Positions 36,361 to 47,440 of a stretch of DNA of 64,000 nt are shown here, in pieces. Below the pieces are notes generated by a model, which saw only the letters and a program-made list of their open reading frames with translations, did no database searches and was not told the DNA's origin. Position 1 is the stretch's first letter. Each line of letters starts with the position of its first letter. The stretch comes from Branchiostoma floridae (taxonomy: Eukaryota; Chordata; Leptocardii; Amphioxiformes; Branchiostomatidae): positions 240,751 to 304,750 of the forward strand of contig NW_023365757.1 of assembly GCF_000003815.2 (NCBI RefSeq), in the 5' to 3' direction. Both the position numbers and the translations under genes were made by a program.

Positions 36361-36660
36361 CCGAGTTGTCATGGATACGTTCATATTCCACCGCAATCGT
36401 GTTTCGTTTGATAAAAGTAAGATTCTACTGAACGGTTTGTCATTGCTTTGATGTGAATGTGAATGTAATGAGGTAATGGAATGTTAAACTATCTGTTTTT
36501 ATTCTATGTAAATAAACACAGCAAAATGAAAAGTGATCGGGTCTCTTGATGTAATGTTTCCTCCGATTTGTGTGCAAGTTCAAATGAATAGAATGACCAG
36601 AACATACCAAAACCGGAAGTTCCGTCGCAGTATTGTACAAAGCCGCTAGAGAACCCATTA
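36361..36660 (+). repeat. Orphan copy of the ankyrin-MYND 3' tail
   Basis: Carries the full tail with AATAAA at 36511-36516, then the CAAGTTCAAATGAATAGAATG element, but no MYND exon lies upstream within 13 kb. It may be the original 3' end of gene F, separated by the 23.7-36.3 kb insertion, or the remnant of a lost copy. Confidence 0.6.
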
Positions 36661-36889
36661 CAAACTTTGCGTTCCCAACCCCCTTCTCCTTCTTAGTTTT
36701 TGAGACTACTAAGTAAACTTAAACTTGCTTAAGAATCTTTAGCTTATATACCGAATGTAACGTTTGATCCGCCCACGCTAGGAAGGACCAAGGCCTTGGA
36801 AGGACCCATCACTCTTTTCGACTTGTCTGGTGGCTCCTTCGAGGGGGTCTGGCTCTCCTCAGGCACAATCCCGAGGGACGTCCCTCAGC

Positions 36890-36986
36890 CAAAAGGTCAC
36901 GTGATGAGAGAGCTGCTTCCCGTGATCCTACAGTTCAAACCCAGACAGCACGCGCGCAAGGTGTCGACAACAGCGGCCCCGAAGAA
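36890..36986 (+). promoter_or_regulatory. Promoter of gene G with one E-box
   Basis: CACGTG at 36898-36903 (GGTCACGTGATG), followed by the shared CAGACAGCAC and GCGCAAGGTGTCGACAACAG segment before the ATG. Confidence 0.55.
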
Positions 36987-39753
36987 ATGGCGGAAACTCG
37001 TGACGCAAATGAACTTCTGTGGCAAGCTTCTGAGAAAGGCTCACTTCAAGACGTTAAAACGGCTTTGAAATCAGGTAAGTACATATTGAAGTTCTTTCCT
37101 AAGACGTATAAAGTTGTCAGACAACAGGATGGGATGTCGAACTAAGTGTAAATCATTGCAGGACTTTTGGTTCTGCAAGCTGGTCGTATGTTTCCATGAT
37201 CTAAAGACGTTAAACACGCTTCTCTTTCGTTTATATGTATCCTACTCACCATTTAGTCTATGTCTCAACCGAAGCCAACTTCACAAGTCCCCCGGGAACG
37301 ACGTCAGTTTAGTCTAGGTTTTATCAAGACCTCCTTGGTTTGTGGACAACATCTTCTTATCTCAGAACATCCCACCACGACGCCTACGTATACTGAAACT
37401 GTTAAAAGCACAAGTTTAGGTAGTATTTGCAGTGACGTACCTTTTATGATTCTTGTGTTGGTTACAGCATAAATGCAGTACTAGTATATGTTTTCGAAAT
37501 TTCTCCTAGTGTTGAATTTGAAAAGGGGGCTTTGGAGCAGTACATGAGTATTCAAATGTAAATGTGCAAATAAGGACCCACGCACCAGTGCGCACACAGT
37601 ACAATAGGGGGCACCTTTGTTCTTTGTTCGTTCCATACTATGCAGACAAGTTGCATAATGATAAGAGGTTATTGACGTGTTTTAAATCAACACAAACTTT
37701 TGTTTGCTTATTTTTGCTGTAGTGATGAGTTTGCAGTGTAAAGCACTGAAAAAATCTGAATCTCACGTTTTGTGTGAAAAAAACCCTTCCCCAAATTATC
37801 ACACTAGTTGGTACTAAGTCCATACCAAGCGAAGTCCCTAAACACGTTGTTGTTTCATTTCAGCTTGTAGCTAACGTTACGTGACCCATACTTTTCCGAC
37901 ATACTGAGCATACGGTAGTGACTAGGAAACATCGATGTGGTTTCAGATGTGCTTCCTAATTCCTGTACTATTTTGACTTATTTGAAAAATTGTATGAACG
38001 TCTGTGCACTCATGTAATCCCCAAATGTAGGTGCAGACATTGACTTTGACCACGCGGACTGTGAAGGATGCAGTGGTACGGCATTGTACGTTGCTAGCAC
38101 CGTGGGTCACGTCGACATAGTGAGACTGCTGCTCCGCAAGGGGGCGTCTTTGGTGAAAAGAGCCAAGACTTCAGCCGCTCCCCTCCATGTAGCAGCGATA
38201 GAAGGTAAGTCAATTCACTAGAAATGCATGGAAGCTATAAACCCGAAATGAATACGATGTTCTCGGTGATATATTGTATAGTCATTATGTTTTGGATCAT
38301 GGCAATATCAAAATTGCACAAAACATTTAGTGTAAATAAATTCATGTGTGAGTGGTCTATGCTGACTTACTCTGCAAGCAGAGGCTGAGCCGAGGAGATA
38401 TAGGAGTGGTCGGGAGATCTACTGTAAGAGGCGCGCGCCAGTAAATTTCCCCGCTGCTACAATATCTCCGCGACTCAACCTCTGCTTGGAGAGTACTAGT
38501 ATGCTGACCTCCGCTCCATAGCAGCCTTATATTAGTCCATACCAGGATAGCCAATCATCAGGGCCAAACTTGCTACACTACAAAGTTAAACTGAAAAGAC
38601 ACAAAACGTAAATTGCAATAACTTGGTATATTATATTTTCCTATATAGAAGGGACGTGATGAAATAAATGTTGACTTGATGTGTATATTCCGTGTCTCAA
38701 ATCCTACCTAGGGAAGACAGAAGTGGTGGATCTACTGGTGCAACATGGTGCAACATTGGACACACAGGACGGCTGGCAGAAGACACCACTCATGGTTGCA
38801 TTTAGCTATAATCGTGTCGATACTGTTCGAAGACTGATTGAGCTTGGAGCAAGGCCTGATTTAGTCACCGACGATTACATAGCCACGATGTAAGTGTCAC
38901 ATCCTTCTACCAGAATAAGTATATAGGACGCATAACTATTGTTTCTTATGCAGAAAAAACATTGGTCTTATTCGTCGGCTTGTGTTTGATTCTATTTCTT
39001 TCAGTGTGCGTTTTGAGAGATGGTAATTTTTGTTTCTTGTTTCATACTGTTCCGATCCGCATTCAAGAACACTATATGTCATAAAATCATGTATCACTTG
39101 AAACTTTTAAATTGTGCATCTTATGAAAACAATCCTACATATATGTCTCATGGCCTAGTTCCCTAAATACATGTATTACGATTACTAGTATATACCATGG
39201 TCCAGTTCTCTAAACAAGTGACATCTTCAACTAGGTTGAAATACCTTGACTGTGACGAGAGTTTGAAGCTGGTACAAGAGGCGAGGAAGACTAAGCTGTT
39301 GAGATGCTGCAACCCTAAGTGTGGCAAACCTGACTACAGGTAGGTTTTGCTGCTGATAGCTCCACAGCTACAGTAAATTGTTTTATTTTTACTTACTTGA
39401 ATACTGTCATCGATCCTGTGTTCAAATGCTGGTATTGACCCGTGGAAACTATATTCATCTGACTTTCTACAAATATTTGTAGCCTACAAAATGACCCTGA
39501 GAAAATTTCTGACCCTAAATAGATTGTTGACCTCATAGCGTGTTTCATCCTCTACAGGTCAGCCCTGAAGCTGTGTGGCGGGTGTAAACTGACCCGCTAC
39601 TGCAGCCGTGACTGTCAGATACAACACTGGTCTGTCGGACACAAGAAGTGCTGTGGGCATGACGTGTATACTGGCGAGAGATCAAACGCCCTCCAAACGT
39701 TCGTCAAGCACCTTCAGGACAAATACCTCCAGAATACTACATCTAAAACATAA
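36987..39753 (+). pseudogene. Ankyrin-MYND gene G with a 1-bp frameshift before the MYND exons
   Basis: Exons 36987-37074, 38031-38204, 38712-38889, 39236-39339 and 39558-39753 are all recognisable with proper splice sites. Exons 1-3 encode four ankyrin repeats (GHVDIVRLLLRKGAS; TEVVDLLVQHGATLD; DTVRRLIELGARPD). Exon 4 is 104 nt, whereas every other copy has a multiple of three. Close to its 5' end one base is missing relative to gene H. Reading through gives TGA at 39264-39266 and a 156-aa ankyrin-only product. The MYND frame itself is intact downstream (CCNPKCGK; LCGGC; RYCSRDC; HKKCC; TAA 39751-39753), so the defect is recent, or a sequencing error, or bypassed by another splice site that I could not find. 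Confidence 0.75.
38367..38499. mobile_element. 133-bp TACTCTCC-family MITE with 9-bp TSD
   Basis: Ends TTACTCTGCAAGCAGAGGCT and AACCTCTGCTTGGAGAGTAC in inverted orientation. Perfect TATGCTGAC direct repeats flank it (38358-38366, 38500-38508). In intron 2 of gene G. Confidence 0.85.
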
Positions 39754-40182
39754 GTGACTCCATTTTCATAAGTACGTTTGCAAATCGTCATTTTTAACAA
39801 CGACATGAAGTGACATGTAGTAAAGTGACAGAAACCTTCAGCATTTATCTATTTTGGACAATGGATATGGTGCTTGTGTCAATGTTTAAGGTTATTGTTG
39901 TGCAAAGTGCCAAGTATTGTTGTTTCACACACGTAATTTGTCCAAAAGTTCGCAGGGTTTTACGAGACCTCCAGACCGTTTTATTTGGCTTATATTGCAG
40001 AAGGAAGTAGATGAGTTAAAGCGTAGTATAAGAGTCAAATCTTTTCATTTGTTTCACGAAGAAAGGTTTGCAGGTACACCATTTCCTTTCTTATCTGTTG
40101 ATAGATTACAAACAACGAGAATAAGGTCGCAATATAGTTGTTATGGTTCGTTTATGAAGGTTAGACATCCAGGTAAGCAATA

Positions 40183-40594
40183 TTGAAATACAATTCAATC
40201 TCTACAACTGGATAAAAAACGGATATTTACTTCCGGACGTTTCGAGTGACATCCATTACTCTTCTTCAGCAAAAGCAGAATGAACTAGTCAGAACAATTC
40301 AATACCAGTACAGTTAACTAGAAAAACTGGTTTAACCACTAAATCGTTAGGATCATATGCAAAGGTTACACAAATGTAAATCATCTTAGGATAGTTCCTA
40401 TGGTTAGACAATACCATAGGAAAAAAATATTGTCCTTTGTGGTGCAAGGCGGGGTCCCATGTACTGGAAAGTTCTACGCGCAGTCCTCCCTTCCGGTTTC
40501 TGCTTTTGCTGAAGAAGAGTAATGGATGTCACTCGAAACGTCCGGAAGTAAATATCCGTTTTTTATCCAGTTGTAGAGATTGAACTGTATTTCA
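40183..40594. mobile_element. 412-bp foldback element with ~97-bp inverted repeats
   Basis: Left arm 40183-40280 (TTGAAATACAATTCAATCTC...) and right arm 40498-40594 are inverse complements with about one mismatch. The unique middle is about 217 bp without an ORF. It interrupts the 3' untranslated region of gene G, upstream of its AATAAA. Confidence 0.9.
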
Positions 40595-40599
40595 AAATT

Positions 40600-40800
40600 G
40601 TTATGGTTACGTTTCTTACAATCACTCAATCGTGTTTCGTTTGGTAAAAGTAACGTGCATTCTGTTAACTGGTGTGTTAAGCGTTGTGATGTGAATGTAA
40701 CAAGGTAATGAAGTGTTGAGCTCCGTTTCATTCTTTGTAAATAAACACTACAAACTGAAAAGTGAACAAGTCTCTTCATAGAATGCTTCTTCTCTTTCGT
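40600..40800 (+). terminator. 3' tail of gene G with polyadenylation signal
   Basis: Family 3' tail with AATAAA at 40740-40745. Confidence 0.55.
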
Positions 40801-40842
40801 GGGAACAAAATGTAGACATGTTATGCTCGACATAAGGGGTAG

Positions 40843-41053
40843 TACTATCCAAGCAGAGTTTCAACTCTGGCTGTTTTTTAAATTGTACTTAGGCGTTTTT
40901 ACAGGGACTATTTTGTACCGATTTCTTAATGTAAATAAAGAAAACGGTACAAAATAGACATAAATGAATAACGAAAGCGGTACTAAATAGAAAGTCTTAT
41001 ATAAACGCCCAAAACATTCTCGCCAAAAACAGTCGAACCTCTGCTCTGGATAG
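40843..41053. mobile_element. TACTCTCC-family MITE, ~210 bp
   Basis: Left TACTATCCAAGCAGAGTTTC and inverse right AACCTCTGCTCTGGATAG. The inside is a long imperfect palindrome around ATTTTGTACCG / CGGTACAAAAT. Confidence 0.7.
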
Positions 41054-41579
41054 GATTATTTTCCAGAGGTAGGGTTTATTTCCCATATGGCGGGAATTTC
41101 TTCATATTACCTTTTTTTCAAAGACAGACATCAGTTGTGTTTTGTACTGTCCAAACTTTTGAATGAGGAGATCGTTCTAACTCTTCTGCTTTCGGACGAG
41201 TCAAAAGAAGCATAGAAATTCATCTCAAAGCAGATCATTCGGGGCAAATAGATCACGGGGTGGAGTGGGGGGATCGACACTGTCCAGTCATTTGGTTACT
41301 GCTTTCTCCAATAGATATTCTTGGGAACTAGTTACGGTAACCAAGTAGGTTAACTAAGAGAACGGTCGGAAGGGTTTGAAACGTAGGCTAGATAGCATCC
41401 AAGCGCAAGAAGCATCCCAATGCGTGTATTATAGCAATATCTTCAATATTAATCACTAACAGACAGACTTGTTGTCGAAAATATGATTCTTTTTAAACAG
41501 ATAGTTTCACAAATAGAGAATCAGCTTATAAAACATGTATGACTTTTCTTAAACTTTTACGTTTATCTACACATGTGAC

Positions 41580-41711
41580 GTCAGATCACGTGACAAGACA
41601 ATACTGGCTGAAATATAAAAATAGCTCACGTGACCAGACAACTCACATGATTGTTTAGTTCGAGCCCAGACAGCACGCGCGCAAGGTGTCGAAAACAGCG
41701 GTTCCGACGAA
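41580..41711 (+). promoter_or_regulatory. Promoter of gene H with two E-boxes
   Basis: CACGTG at 41587-41592 and 41627-41632 (AGCTCACGTGACCAGACAAC), then the shared CAGACAGCAC and GCGCAAGGTGTCG segment. A TGACGTCA overlaps just upstream (41577-41584). Confidence 0.6.
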
Positions 41712-44700
41712 ATGGCGGACACGTATGAGACGAATGAATTTCTGTTGTATTCTGCAGAAAATGGCTTAGTTGAAGGCGTTAAGACGGCTTTGAAAGCAGG
41801 TAAGCACATATTGATGTTTTGCTAGAGACATATATGCTCTATTTTCCAAGCGGAGATTGAGTCGGTAGATACCGTAGTGGTAGAGACTGGATTGTTGTGG
41901 CAGGGATTTCTTATCGCTCCCCCGACCAGCCTCTACTTGCAGAATAGTATACTCGTGTCAGACAATAAGATGTCGAACTAAGTAAATCATTGAAGAACAT
42001 TTGATCAGGATCCAGTGCTAATTGCTGGTTGTCCTTTTCAATTCCATGGTATAAAGAAGTCAAACTTTTCTTTTCTTCTATAAATGTATCTTAGCACACA
42101 TCCTTTAGTCTGTGTCTCTACCAAAGCCGCCTTCGAGGTTCCCAGGAACAGAGTCAGTTTAGTTTCTTAATCCATGATCAACTTTATGGACAACATTCAC
42201 CATTGTCTTAGCACCTGTGTGTATAATTCTCAAATATCTGGTTATGGGTTTGTGCTTGTTACTGCAGAAATGCAGTATAAAATGTTCTATAAAAGTTGGC
42301 TATGGCTGTGGAGCGGTAGATGGGTTTTATGTAAATTAGAAATAAGGACGTGCACCTTCGTCCTTTGTTCCATATACCATGCAGACAAGTTGCATAATGA
42401 TACGATTGTTGTATGCCACTATATATCTATTGTTCCAGTTAACTGTGTACGAAAGTATATTGTCTTTAGCAGTAACCACGCTAATGATCAGTGTCGGGAA
42501 AATGCATGCAAGTTATTTGATATGTGATCGCTGCTTTAAGCTATTTGGCAATTTATTTGTAAAATAATATCAATTTATTTGTAAAATAATATCAATGTAA
42601 TCACCAAACGCAGGTGCAGACATTGACTACGATCATGTGGACTGTGACGCCTCCAGCACTGGTTCGGCGTTGAACCTTGCTTGCCTCTTCGGACACGTCG
42701 ACGTAGTCCAACTACTGCTCCGCAAGGGGGCGTCTTTGGTGAAGAGAACAATGCATACATTTACTCCCCTCCATTCAGCAGTGATGCATGGTAGGTTGAT
42801 TTACTACAAATGCGTGACTATTAGACCTTAAAAACGTAGATGCTATAAAAGATACGATGTTCTAAATGATGTACATGTATTTGAATTTTCACACACATTT
42901 CATCGTGGTCATCCAAAATTGCACTATAAGTACTAACTGTACATGTAGAGCGGAAAAAACTCACACTCACTCACTCGTCCTCTTGCACGTGGTGCGTAGA
43001 GCCGACTGAATTCACTAGGGACCTCCACCATCCTCTGTTTGTCGCTGCAAACTGCGCCTGGTGGGGGGTGATGTTAATGGTGCGCAGATCTCGGGACACC
43101 ACGTCCATCCAGCGGGTGCGGGGCTTCCCCGTGGGCGACGCCATCCTGCCTGCTTTGGGTTGAACTCGAGCAGGGCTCTGGTGGGGTGCTCTGGGGGGAG
43201 CCGGAGGACGTGCCCGTACCATCGAACCCTTCTCATGGCTGCAAGGGAGGAGGCGGGAGGTTGTCCGGTCAGCTCCCTGAGTTCACTGTTGCGCACGTGC
43301 TCGTGCCAACGGGTGCCAGTGATCCTCCTCAGAGCTCTAGAGTCGAATCCGTCGAGCCGGGCTGCCAGAGTGTTGTTCAGTGCCCAGGTTTCCGAGCCGT
43401 ACAGGAGAACTGAAATAACCGAGGAGTTGTAGACTCGTTGTTTGGTCTGCAGGGAGATATGACGATGTCGCCAGAGTGGTTTCCATAGGGACTGTAGGAC
43501 AGCTGAGGCCTGGGCGCGTCGTTGGTTGACCTCGGGTTTCAGGTCACCTGTCTTGGAGATTATTGAGCCAAGGTACTTGAATGAAGAGACGAAGTTCACA
43601 ATGCACTGATTGAAGATGAGGGGCTCAGGGTCCGGGCCGTCTCCGATGTGCATGAGCTCTGTCTTGCTCCAATTGATGCTGAGACCAAGCTTCTTGGCCT
43701 CCCCTGCGGAAAAAACGCATGTCAGCAAATATATCTATAGTATACTTGTACTAGGTCAGGAAAAGAACGTGCTATACCTGGTGCACTAGAAAGCTGGGCT
43801 GAAAAGCACAAAAAATTGTAATAATTTATAATAGTATTTCATAGCTTCGTACAGCATGCATGATAGCAACATATAGCAAGGACGTCCAAAATGCCAAGTT
43901 TACAACGTCGTATTTTCTGTTTCTCAAATCACACAAAGGGAATACAGAAGTAGTGGACATACTGGTGCAGCATGGTGCAACATTAGACTCACGGGACGGT
44001 TTCCAGTTAACGCCACTCATGGTTGCATGTCGTCACAATCATGTCGACACAGTCCGGCGACTGATTGAACTTGGAGCAAGGCCTGATTTCATTACCAACG
44101 ATTATATGGCCCAGAGGTAAGTGTCGCATCCAGAATACAGAATCAATGTACGATAGAAGTTTTCATAGAAAGCTAGACTGACGACCGCATTTGTTTTTAA
44201 CAGTATACACTTTCAGCGTGCGTGTGAGACAGTGCATGTGTGCATGGTGCATGTTTTATACTGTTCCGATCCACAAAAGAACCCCAAATCATGTATCACT
44301 TAGACCTTGCGTCATATTGAACGTTATATACAAATGTACAGGTGCTCTATTTTCATAAATGAGTCATATCTTCCATTAGATGGGGAAGCCTTGACTGTGG
44401 CGAGAGTTTGAGGCTTGTGCAAGCGGCGGTGAAGTCCAGGCTGTTGAGATGCTGCAACCCCAAGTGTGGCAAACCAGGCTACAGGTAGGTTTTGCTACAG
44501 ACGGTTCCACAGCTTAAAGCGTGGTATGCCCTACGTTCGCAATACGTTTGTCCTACGTCTGTTCTAATGTTTGTATATTGACCCTAGGAATCGTTTTCAT
44601 CTGACTTTTTGCAAGTCTTTGTAGCCTACAAAATGGGCATTTAAAATTTCTGAACTCTGCATTGCCCACAGTCCAATAGTTTGTTTACATCTTCTACAGG

Positions 44701-44895
44701 AAAACCGGAACCCTGAAGCTGTGTTCTCAGTGCAAGCTGACCCGCTACTGCAGCCGTGACTGTCAGATACAACACTGGTCTGTCGGACACAAGAAGTGCT
44801 GTGGGCATGATGCCTACACCGACGAAGGACCAAACCCCAACGAAAAACTCGAATCACATCCTAGCACATGTGCATGCAAGCTAGAGTTACTCTAA
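41712..44895 (+). CDS. Ankyrin-repeat + MYND zinc-finger protein (gene H), 247 aa
   Basis: Exons 41712-41799, 42614-42790, 43939-44116, 44380-44484 and 44700-44895 (TAA) total 744 nt, in frame, all GT-AG. It starts MADTYETNEFLLYSAENG. Four ankyrin repeats follow (GHVDVVQLLLRKGAS; NTEVVDILVQHGATLD; DTVRRLIELGARPD). The MYND finger is complete, with a two-residue insertion at the exon 4/5 border (RKTGTLKLCSQC against RKTLKLC). The tail carries SHPSTCACK, like C and F. Intron 2 carries a fresh RTE-like insertion. Adaptor role inferred; no catalytic domain. Confidence 0.9.
41839..41946. mobile_element. Diverged TACTCTCC-family MITE in gene H intron 1
   Basis: Left CTATTTTCCAAGCGGAGATT, right inverse CAGCCTCTACTTGCAGAATA. 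Confidence 0.55.
42961..43705 (-). mobile_element. 5'-truncated RTE-like LINE in gene H intron 2, with 11-bp TSD
   Basis: The minus-strand frame contains GLSINWSKTELMHIGDG, FKYLGSIISKTGDL, VLLYGSETW and MRRVRWYGHVLRLP; then, after one frameshift, GKPRTRWMDVVSRDLRTI to the C-terminus. This is the region after the YADD box of RTE-type reverse transcriptases. The 3' end is a short GAGT/TGAG microsatellite (42961-42977), typical of RTE elements. Perfect GCGGAAAAAAC repeats flank it (42950-42960, 43706-43716), so the insertion is young. Confidence 0.85.
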
Positions 44896-45229
44896 GCATT
44901 ATTACGACTTTGTATCATGGCGTATCAGTCCACACAGTGTACTGTTAAGCACATCGTGCCAATGTGGCAATGTAGCATGTTGCCAAGCTGTACATTGTAT
45001 TTATTATGGATATGATGATTGTTGTTTGTGTATATATAAGATAGTGATGTGTTAGTTATTTTCACACACATATTTTGTGCCAAGTCTTTTTATTCACATA
45101 TGCACTCTGATTGAAATGTCACATGGTTCCATCGATACTTCAATTTGGTTTGTCTTATAGCAGAAGTTTAAAGAAGTTATTAAATTTGGAGTCATAATGC
45201 AATCGTACAGCGCCTCCATTTTCTTTCGT

Positions 45230-45850
45230 ATCTGTTAGATCAAATAGACCAATGAGAATTTGACTGTCGCAATATAATTGTCACATATACGTTCCATATT
45301 CTCCCTTGCCTCGATTGTGCATGTTTGATAACGTGACATTCCCTACTGAATGTGGTGATGTGAATGTAAAAAGATAATAAAGTGTTACTGTTCAGCTATC
45401 TGTTGTTCTATATAAATAAACGCAACAAAATGAACAAGTCTCTTAATATAATGCTTCATCCCTTTCGTGTGAACAAGGACGTTATATTTCATATATCGTC
45501 CTTGGTGTGAACAAAATTGCAGATGTTTAATGTTGTTGGAGTTTCCCAGTAAGATGAAAATTTGTTCATTTCACATTTTTTTCCCAAAATCAGATCTGAG
45601 TTGTGATTAGTAATGTCCGAGCTAAAGTAACATTATACTAAACGATATATTTGTGTTTTTGTCTGAATGTAATGCTATCTGTTGTTATTCTATGTAAATA
45701 AACACAGCAAAATGAAAATTGAACAAGTCTCTTGATAAATTGCTTTTCCCCATTCGTGTGCAAGTTCAAATGAATAGCATGACCAGAACATGTCAAAACC
45801 GTTGTTCCGTTGCACTACCGTATAAAGCCGCTAGAGGAACCATTACTGAA
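45230..45850 (+). terminator. Two successive 3'-tail copies after gene H
   Basis: AATAAA at 45415-45420 and again at 45697-45702, each in the family context. The first is the likely poly(A) site of gene H; the second looks like a duplicate. A palindromic insertion (45477-45504) lies between them. Confidence 0.55.
45467..45514. repeat. 28-bp palindromic insertion with 10-bp direct repeats
   Basis: A near-perfect palindrome with AAGGACGTTATAT arms lies between direct repeats GTGTGAACAA (45467-45476, 45505-45514). Paralogous tails at about 15868 and 40798 show the uninterrupted sequence (GTGAACAAAATTGTAG-like), which serves as an empty site. Confidence 0.75.
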
Positions 45851-47440
45851 CTTCACCTTTGTTTTACCGACCAATACCCATACCGACTGTAATGTTTGAT
45901 CCGCTCAAAGAGCGTGGTGTGTTCTTTAACATATACGTGTGCGAAGTGCGACTCTCCTCAAACACAAACCCAAGGTACATAACTAGACAATATCCCGAGG
46001 GACGTACCTAGGCTATCTACAATCTAAATATGATGAAGATTCGTCAACCTTTTCCCGAGTTATTCCCCTCTAAAGGAACTAAATTCCTGACATGCCTGTG
46101 GAATTTTGGGCATTCTTGTCAAACGGACGCACACTGTACTGTTAGACTAGCCCCTGAGGTGTCGCCAAAATCTGCTCTAAAGCGTGCAGAGGAACAGGTT
46201 GTTCAAAGCGACAAAGAAGAAACTATGGTACCTGGCCTGCAACATTGTTTAAGTAATTGTCTGGACCCTTCGCAAGAAAATAGGTTAACCTTTGGGACAG
46301 AAATGATTGGTACAAGCTGCGATTTGATTTTTCTGAGTTGAAATTAATAATCAATCTTACCTCTCAGACCAATTTTCACGTGATAAAATTTGCCATCATC
46401 AGTTTCTTCTTCTAAAAACTGGGCTCCAGACTACTCAGGGTAACGTTAACGTTTGCTATCCACGTGCCTGCGATGAGTCTACACACCGCTATCTCTGACT
46501 CTGTGGGGAAATGTGTAACATTCCTAGTTGGGAAGAAAAATTGCGAGATTCCTTTGAATAGTTTGATCCCGGATACTGTCATAAAACTGGAAGGGATAAA
46601 ACAGGAAGATTCGCATTTTTTTTTTAATGTTTGCTGTGGAAGGGAGTTTGCTGTTTGGACAGGGCAAAGACTCGCTATCACGGCAAACTCCCTTCCCCGG
46701 CACAAGAGAACCAGGTAGCCAACGTTGAAAATCGCGAACCAACTCCCCCCCTCCCAAATAAAACCAGCCCCGTTCAAAGACTGCAACGGAGGCTAGGTAG
46801 TTGCCAAATGTATCATTATATCTTATATTGCCCCTTTGTGGACTAATTTCATGTAGGAGTATCGAGTGGGCTTGTTTCTTGGAGTTCCTTGCCTAGTCAG
46901 TATGTATGCTATGACACAAAAATGGCGTAGCTTGCTCTCTGATGATTTTACGGCATGTCTTTATTGTTCTTTCTTCTATATCTATTCGCACATATCACAT
47001 GGATTAAAAACAAATTGATGTACAGAATTTAGATACATGTGGGGGGATGGGTGGGTAGAAGCCTAGTACGTAGCTTTTCTTGGGCCTCCCCCAGAACAAA
47101 TTGCATGAAATAACTGAATTATACATAATGAAATTGAACGAAAAAAAGTACATAACGTAAGTTGAAACCATAACACGAAGTATACTAAAGGGCTCGAAGT
47201 TATATTACAGTTATATACAGTTCTATACAGTTATATGCCAGTTTAGCCCATGTTCCTACACAGTGCTAACCCTCGGAATAAGCGAATGCCTTGGATTAGT
47301 CCGCCTTACAGCCATGACCATATTATTACTTTGCAGACATTTTGCTCTTAAATACACTGTATATTTTGTCACAAAATATAAGTAAACAGGTAACAGTAGT
47401 CAAGTGACAATTTTCCATGTAAAAGCTGGACTTGTTCTCA
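45851..47440. other. Spacer with a ~290-bp repeat shared with 59.1 kb
   Basis: About 46165-46450 matches 59095-59435 in the same orientation. The shared frame reads LKRAEEQV here and LKGAEERV there, followed by AATAATCAATCTTACC-type sequence. An imperfect hairpin (GGAAGGGAGTTTGCTG and inverse) lies at about 46638-46696. Other ORFs look random. Confidence 0.5.

Noticed and set aside
46412-46786. Minus-strand 124-codon ORF
   Set aside because: No domain, no conservation with the 59.1-kb repeat in this frame, and it overlaps a hairpin; likely chance.
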